26,672 nucleotides of DNA from Discostella pseudostelligera (lineage: Eukaryota > Bacillariophyta > Thalassiosirophyceae > Thalassiosirales > Thalassiosiraceae). The notes beneath the pieces were generated by a model. That model worked only from the letters and a program-made list of their open reading frames with translations, ran no database searches and was not told where the DNA came from. Position 1 is the stretch's first letter, and each line of letters begins with the position of its first letter. Both the position numbers and the translations under genes were made by a program. Positions 22,401 through 26,672 of this stretch are shown one piece after another. Location of the stretch: positions 1-26,672 of the forward strand of contig JALLBK010000078.1 of assembly GCA_036940085.1 (NCBI GenBank). Reading direction: 5' to 3'.

Positions 22401-24091
22401 TTCTACTTCATCTTGGATTATCGGTCGATCGAGAAGTTGCTTGTCGAAAGAATCCACTAGTTGAAAGCGGCCGTAGACTGTTCCGCAATCATCAAGGGCG
22501 AGGCTAATAACAGCTCCAAGCCTACGCTCGATCTCTTTGACGAATTTTCGGAAAATAGAGTATTCGTTGTCGAACTGAACGGCATTGATGTCCATGATGT
22601 CATACTCCAAATTCTTGATTGCATCGACTGAGCGTTGGAAGTCGTGCCGGATCTGATGGATTGTGGAAGTCAGTGTGTTGCCTTTGGTCCCACCAATCTC
22701 AACTTTGACAAGCTTCGAAAACTGAATGATTGTCTTCGTTAAATCCAGTATGTCATGGCTTCTATCGATGCAGCAGTCAAGGCGGGCAAACAAAGCACCA
22801 TTTTGAATGGACCATCGGTTCTGCGGGCATTCAGTTGCGACCTTAGACTTGCACTCAAGATACGTGCTTTTGAACTTTCCACAGACTTTCAGCACCAATG
22901 TCAGCTGCTCGATGGCTACGTTGGCCTCGTCATTCTTGATGAAGGCGAAGAGTTGCTCTCCTGAAATAAAACGGTAGGCCTGATCAATTACTGAATTGCA
23001 AATTTCCCTTATTAGAATCACAAGTCGGCTCGGGGTGTTGTAGTAGGTGGAGTGCTTCCAGATGAGCATAAGAGTGTGCATGATTGGCTTGAAAACGGAC
23101 GCAATGTTCGCAAAATCATCCTCGTTCAGCTTGTTTATCCATGTCTCCAAGGTGTTGAGGTGCTTCGTGTTGTCGTTGGCCTCGAGCCGTGCAGCAACGA
23201 CCTCTTTGCATATCCTATCGAACGCCATGAAGTAGGTAGATTTTGATTCCTCTAACGTCTTTAGTACCAGCCGAGTTTCGGGGCTTTGGAGCTGCTCAAA
23301 GATGGAATTCAGGTTCTTCGCCTTACTCTTCCAAAACAATATCTCAGCGTCGGGTGTAGGGTGAATTCCGGATTTGAAAAGAGACTCCGGATCTTGTTTC
23401 AGGACATTCTTAACCTGTTTCGTCCAGGTGACTATGGTACTTTCCAGCAACGAGATGTGGTTGGTCGAGTCGGATGGGGAACCAATGCGCCGAGAAAACG
23501 GAGGCGGGGGCAGCTTCGTCTCTCCCTTGATTTGCCCGCATAGAATGGCTGATGAGGAGAGAAATGAATGGAAGCAGTCAGTTATCTCGCGGCTCGTCAG
23601 ATCGCCCCAATGTGTCTGATTCGATTGGTTCGATAGAACTTGAAGCAACACGCTCTTTGAAAGTAAGTCAAGGTGCTCAAACGAGGACATCCCCCCGATC
23701 TCCGAAACAAACGTCCTCGAATGCATGTTGGCTTCCGTAAGTTCACCTGCCACCTTTGTGAGAACCAAACATTTGGTCCTCGGCAAGCGACTCGGCATCA
23801 CCGCAGCGATTTTGAGGCTCTCAGGAACCAATATGCTTTTTGCATCGCCAGAGGTAAGGAATTGCTCAAGAATTTCACTGGATGGGCGGGATGCATCGAA
23901 GGGGGTCAAATCAAGCTTTGATAAATTGAAAACATGAAAGAAGATTGAATAACTAACCTCGTGGATTCGGTCCGAAAGAGTTTGTCAAACTTCTCCCCAG
24001 GAAACAGCTTTGGGTATGACGAGAGAATGCATTGAACTACGTATTGGACCCGCGGGTCATCCCAGAATCGTCCGGAATCACTGTCTGCCAT
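10452..24091 (-). CDS. Axonemal outer-arm dynein heavy chain, beta type (DNAH9/11/17-like)
   Basis: Motor subunit of the ciliary outer dynein arm. Deduced exons: 24091-23958 and 23877-10452 (80-bp GT-AG intron, phase 2), about 4519 aa, normal for the family. Seen: N-terminus 'RFWDDPRVQYVVQCILSSYP' typical of axonemal heavy chains; long tail and linker; AAA1 Walker A GPAGTGKT (~1852) with Walker B 'WGCFDEFNRI'; AAA2 P-loop GPAGCAKT (~2154, degenerate); AAA3 GSTGTGKT (~2493) with 'FFIDDMNLP'; AAA4 GVGGSGKQ (~2841); coiled-coil stalk with microtubule-binding domain (~3070-3380, 'LGKPPSGVDKV'); AAA5 (~3450) and AAA6 ('VILNNVHL', ~3940); and the C-terminal domain ending 'YQCPVYMTEQRGPTW' and 'WTLAGVALIGEIS'. 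The tail of the C-terminal domain and the 'LESIFLASADIRSQLPEDT' segment resemble beta chains rather than gamma (DNAH5/8) or inner-arm chains. The start is ATG 24091; a GTG nine codons upstream was not used. It converges with the F-box gene. Confidence 0.93.
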
Positions 24092-24311
24092 TTCGTTCTG
24101 AACTAGAATCGTCGTCACTCTGAAGATTTTGAGAGCACTGCGATGCCACGATGATTTTTAAAAATCAGCAAGCCAGACCACCCTCGTGAACATCGCATGT
24201 GCCAAACGATGGAAATTATTGGCCAAAATTGTGGCCTGCAAACTAGCTTGTAGCTCGAAAATCGGGCTTGCTTCGTCGCCTCCCTTGGGTGAACTATCAT
24301 TCATAGGTGGC
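24092..24311. promoter_or_regulatory. Intergenic spacer upstream of the dynein gene
   Basis: A 220-bp spacer between the dephospho-CoA kinase stop codon and the dynein start codon, both on the minus strand. It must hold the kinase 3' end and the dynein core promoter and leader. I recognise no specific site. The short minus-strand frames crossing it begin at non-ATG codons and resemble nothing. Confidence 0.4.
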
Positions 24312-25421
24312 TCACGACATGGTGATAAAATGCCAGATGCGGCATCCGGCAAATCCAAACACTAACCAAGACAGTTCCACGCCACGCTGTGATCCTGCCA
24401 CGATGTCTGACAATTGAATTTTCACCTGCCTGACTTGATTTTGCAATGATTTCAGACTTCCGTCATTCCGTAAAACAACATGGGTCTTGCGAACCTTGTC
24501 CTCAATCGGAATTTGACTTGCAATGCGTTGCTGGCATTGCTCTAATGTCAGATCTGGATTACGTAGTCGAAGTCTCTCCAGTTGTAACTTTGGGTTGCAG
24601 GCTACCACAATGACATTTCCAAACAAAAGCCGCATCTTCATTCCACCTTCGTATAGGAGTGGAATGTCGACGCAAACAACTCGTAGCTTTGCATCGGACT
24701 TTGGTCTGGATAATCTGAGTCCTTCCATTAATATTCGCTTGAGCATGATCGAAATGATTTTGGGATGTGTGATAGAGTTGAGCTTCCTCCTCTTCTGCCT
24801 GTCTGCAAAGACCAAGTCCCCAAGCTTTCGTCGATAGATGGTAGGAATCGAACAATAATTCTCCCCTTCGTCTTTTGATAATATATCAACTCCAAACTCC
24901 GCGACCAACCGATCATACACTGAGTCATTCTGCACCAAATCTTTTGGAAGTAAGATATCATGCGCGATTTTATCCAAATCTATAATGACAAACTCATATT
25001 TTGTCTCAATACCATTGGCGTCATTGCTGTCGGAAGCCTGGAGCAGTTTGGACACTGTCGATTTTCCCGTAGCGATTCCTCCCGTGAGGCCAACTGGTTG
25101 GAGTGCAACTCCAACGATTGTTCCAGCTACGAAGGTGAATACACGCATAACTATGGAAAGTATCGTCCATATTTCAACCTCATGCATTTCCCCCTCATGG
25201 CTGGAAGGACCTGTGCCTATAATGAAAGTCACTGACACGTAGGCAACCGCAACTTTGACGATTATGTTGCGTACCATTGCATAGGGATGCATCTGTCGGC
25301 ATAGGCGTTCAATAACAGCTCCGACGATGACTCCGACTACTAAACACGATAATACAAGCACTAATTCCATTGTCAGTAACCAATAGAACGCCCGTGTACT
25401 TCCACTTCCAGCCATTATCAT
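24312..25421 (-). CDS. COAE: Dephospho-CoA kinase with N-terminal membrane region
   Basis: Phosphorylates the 3'-hydroxyl of the dephospho-CoA ribose using ATP, the final step of coenzyme A synthesis. Single exon, 369 aa, ATG 25421 to TGA. Seen: residues ~13-40, ~51-70 and ~86-108 are strongly hydrophobic (probable membrane helices). The kinase domain follows at once: 'VGLTGGIATGKST' P-loop (~110-122), 'FVIIDLDKIAHDIL', 'LVAEFGVDIL', 'RRKLGDLVFAD...RRKLNSITHPKI', 'VCVDIPLLYEGGM' (Walker-B-like), and the lid segment 'LRLRNPDLTLEQCQQRIASQ'. The C-terminus ends with a short hydrophobic stretch 'WLVFGFAGCRIWHF'. Bacterial CoaE is about 200 aa, so roughly 110 N-terminal residues are extra. No methionine lies close before the P-loop, so the hydrophobic part appears integral to the product. 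Same strand as the dynein gene, 220 bp upstream of it; no functional link is evident. Confidence 0.9.
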   Translation of the reverse strand: MIMAGSGSTRAFYWLLTMELVLVLSCLVVGVIVGAVIERLCRQMHPYAMVRNIIVKVAVAYVSVTFIIGTGPSSHEGEMHEVEIWTILSIVMRVFTFVAGTIVGVALQPVGLTGGIATGKSTVSKLLQASDSNDANGIETKYEFVIIDLDKIAHDILLPKDLVQNDSVYDRLVAEFGVDILSKDEGENYCSIPTIYRRKLGDLVFADRQKRRKLNSITHPKIISIMLKRILMEGLRLSRPKSDAKLRVVCVDIPLLYEGGMKMRLLFGNVIVVACNPKLQLERLRLRNPDLTLEQCQQRIASQIPIEDKVRKTHVVLRNDGSLKSLQNQVRQVKIQLSDIVAGSQRGVELSWLVFGFAGCRIWHFITMS

Positions 25422-25640
25422 TATTTCTGATGATGATGTTGACGGTGCCGGTACCTCGAGTTTGGGCCCCCGTCACTTTACCTCTATCGCTCTCGATTCG
25501 AAGACTTCTGCCCAAATACTTCGCTCTCGACCGCGGTTATGGATTGGTGAGGAGGAGAAGGAGGAGGATAATTGGTGCGGGTGCGGCTGGGATGGAGAGC
25601 GGCAGCTAGCAGGACAGTATCACTTCCGTCACCCGTCATT

Positions 25641-25691
25641 GTCGGTGGTCGGTGCGTGGTCGGTGGTCGGTGGTCGGTCGGTGGTCGGTGG
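25641..25691. repeat. GGTCGGT tandem repeat
   Basis: About 50 bp made almost entirely of GGTCGGT units with small interruptions. It is non-coding and lies about 220-270 bp upstream of the kinase start codon (on its minus-strand side). Confidence 0.8.
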
Positions 25692-25793
25692 CAAGGCACC
25701 AATCCACGGGAAAGCAACCCCACTCACGCTTTCGACCACCCACTAGTTCAGTAGAACATAAACTAAAACAAATGGTCGCATAGCATGGCAGGG

Positions 25794-25857
25794 GGCGAAA
25801 ATGGCGGGAAGACAAATGTGGCGATATTGTGGCGATGTGGCGAAAATGGCGGGAAGA
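25794..25857. promoter_or_regulatory. Duplicated 19-bp element with E2F-like core
   Basis: GGCGAAAATGGCGGGAAGA occurs identically at 25794-25812 and 25839-25857 (45-bp period). Each copy contains GGCGGGAA, the reverse complement of TTCCCGCC, which matches the E2F/DP consensus; GGCGAAAA beside it is a weaker E2F-like match. Known: E2F sites drive G1/S-phase genes in animals and plants, and diatoms encode E2F/DP proteins. Inferred: a cell-cycle element for the kinase gene or for an unseen plus-strand gene. Confidence 0.4.
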
Positions 25858-26259
25858 AATGCCGCACCCCGCCCTTCATCCATCCTATCTCTAGATACCT
25901 CTCTCTCTAGAGAAGAGCATCCTTGCATCTTGCATTTCGGTTGTTGTCCTCCCCCTCCATCCTCCTCCTGTCTCCTGCCTCCTGACTCTGACTCCATGGC
26001 CCTCCTGTGTGATTCTACTTATCATCACCATGCAGCACAACAGGCATTCCCTACTAATTACTAATCATGTGATAACAATTACACCACCACTTCCCCCGAG
26101 CGAGCAGAAGCACTGAGCACCACTGCTGAGCCTCCCCCCAGAACTATGCCGGAACAACAACAGAAATTATCATGTGGTCAATCAACCTCCTCATCTCAGC
26201 ACCAGCAGGATTCTGGGTACTGTACTACTAATAGTAGTACTCCTATGACTACACACTAC

Positions 26260-26283
26260 TAGTAGTAGTAGTAGTAGTAGTAG
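26260..26283. repeat. (TAG)8 microsatellite
   Basis: Eight perfect TAG units preceded by degenerate copies (TACTACTAATAGTAGTAC, around 26223-26240). Likely length-polymorphic. Confidence 0.95.
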
Positions 26284-26642
26284 TCCTCCTATTAGGAAGT
26301 CTCCATGATTTGCAACAAGAACAATATGATCAATCATGCTGTGCCAAGAACCAGCAATCACCAGCACAGCATCTCCACTCTTACCTTCCTCCTGCCTCCT
26401 CACCTCTCCCCTGCCTCCTCCTCCTGCTGCTCCTCATCTAATCAGGAATCAGTATCCTTGTTTGCCCAGCAGCACTCCTTTTCTTGATCAACCTAGCAAT
26501 AGTAGTATGATGTAAGACAAGCAAATTCTTCTTCTCCTCTTGCTGGTCATGCAATGTCCCTCCTTGCTGGAATGAGTGATGATCATCCTCAGAATTAGAA
26601 TTATGATCCTCCTACTATGACATAGGCCAGTGGTTCACCCCT

Positions 26643-26671
26643 GGTTCCAGGTGTAACTTCGGTTCCAGGTG
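26643..26671. repeat. 18-bp-period repeat at the window edge
   Basis: GGTTCCAGGTG occurs at 26643-26653 and again at 26661-26671, a period of 18 bp (six codons). It may be the beginning of a longer minisatellite that continues outside the window. Confidence 0.6.
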
Positions 26672-26672
26672 G

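Larger units (their letters stand above)
25422..26672. other. Right-edge region: promoter of the kinase plus repeats and an unresolved plus-strand frame
   Basis: No intact gene could be defined in these 1.25 kb. The left part must contain the promoter of the minus-strand dephospho-CoA kinase. Visible content: a GGTCGGT tandem tract (25641-25691), a duplicated 19-bp element with an E2F-like core (25794-25857), pyrimidine/CTC-rich tracts (25930-25990 and 26390-26440), a (TAG)8 microsatellite (26260-26283), and an 18-bp tandem repeat touching the right edge. From 25801 a single plus-strand frame reads as Gln/Ser/Thr/Asn-rich protein but is broken by many stops. It may be 5' UTR or promoter of a gene beyond the window. 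Confidence 0.5.
25996..26672 (+). pseudogene. Possible decayed or unresolved Gln/Ser-rich reading frame
   Basis: Starting at an ATG in a good context (25996), one constant frame runs about 225 codons to the window edge with protein-like low-complexity composition ('HHHAAQQAF', 'MPEQQQKLSCGQSTSSSQHQ', 'NQESVSLFAQQHSFS', 'SSSPLAGHAMSLLAGM'). It contains TAA at 26062, eight TAG at 26260-26283, TAG at 26293, TGA at 26485, and TAG at 26494, 26500, 26503, 26596 and 26623. It could be a pseudogene, pieces of exons with introns I cannot place, or a CAG/TCC-rich non-coding leader. I do not claim a product. Confidence 0.2.

Noticed and set aside
23878..23957. Dynein intron with acceptor at the AAAG near 23921 instead of 23878
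   Set aside because: That acceptor gives a stop codon after three codons with the phase-2 donor; the CCATCCAG acceptor keeps the frame and gives a family-like N-terminus.
24158..24358. Minus-strand frame spanning the end of the kinase gene and the spacer before dynein, possibly an extra 5' dynein exon
   Set aside because: It begins at a TTG rather than ATG, overlaps the kinase 3' coding end, and the dynein N-terminus is already complete from ATG 24091.
26191..26403. Minus-strand frame with a poly-Leu stretch
   Set aside because: The Leu/Val run is the translated (TAG)n/(CTA)n microsatellite.
25996..26672. Ciliate-like genetic code with TAG or TAA as glutamine
   Set aside because: TAG ends the ICMT, DGDG synthase and chlorophyll synthase genes at the expected C-termini, TAA ends the dynein and TGA ends the others. 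All three stops are in normal use.
1..26672. Mobile elements, tRNA/rRNA genes, CRISPR arrays or horizontally acquired islands
   Set aside because: No terminal repeats, reverse transcriptase or transposase motifs, cloverleaf-forming sequences or regularly spaced repeats were seen by eye. A tRNAscan or RepeatMasker run would be the decisive check.

Overview
This is a nuclear genome window from a photosynthetic stramenopile, most probably a centric diatom (Thalassiosira-like). The evidence is: short GT-AG introns (59-133 bp) in six of the seven genes; a chlorophyll synthase whose N-terminus is a signal peptide followed directly by an 'AAF' cleavage motif typical of diatom bipartite plastid presequences; and an axonemal outer-arm dynein heavy chain, expected in a lineage with flagellated sperm. 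TAA, TAG and TGA all end genes here, so the standard code applies. I see no mobile element, tRNA, rRNA or CRISPR array.

Layout. 1-937: no recognisable gene. 938-2034 (-): isoprenylcysteine carboxyl methyltransferase, 4 exons. 2035-2778: divergent intergenic region with a cluster of CRE/bZIP-like TGACRTCA sites. 2779-5245 (+): digalactosyldiacylglycerol synthase, 4 exons. 5386-6707 (-): chlorophyll synthase, 2 exons, convergent with the previous gene. 6708-7154: short head-to-head promoter region. 7155-8322 (+): PAP/fibrillin plastid-lipid-associated protein, 3 exons. 8492-10312 (+): F-box protein with a right-handed beta-helix (FBXO10/11-like), 6 exons including a 25-nt microexon. 10452-24091 (-): outer-arm beta-type dynein heavy chain, about 4519 aa, with one 80-bp intron near the 5' end and then a 13.4-kb exon. 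24312-25421 (-): dephospho-CoA kinase with an N-terminal membrane region. 25422-26672: long non-genic or uncertain stretch with simple repeats, a duplicated E2F-like motif and a stop-riddled Gln/Ser/Thr-rich frame that may be the edge of a gene, a pseudogene or a compositional artefact.

How the genes relate. Three consecutive genes (about 2.8-8.3 kb) act in thylakoid construction: a galactolipid (DGDG), chlorophyll, and a plastoglobule/thylakoid lipid-associated protein. Chlorophyll synthase and fibrillin share one 447-bp intergenic region. The other genes (CaaX methylation, F-box, dynein, CoA synthesis) have no obvious link to these. Exon coordinates were derived by hand from splice signals, reading-frame phase and remembered family conservation; no alignment or transcript data were available.
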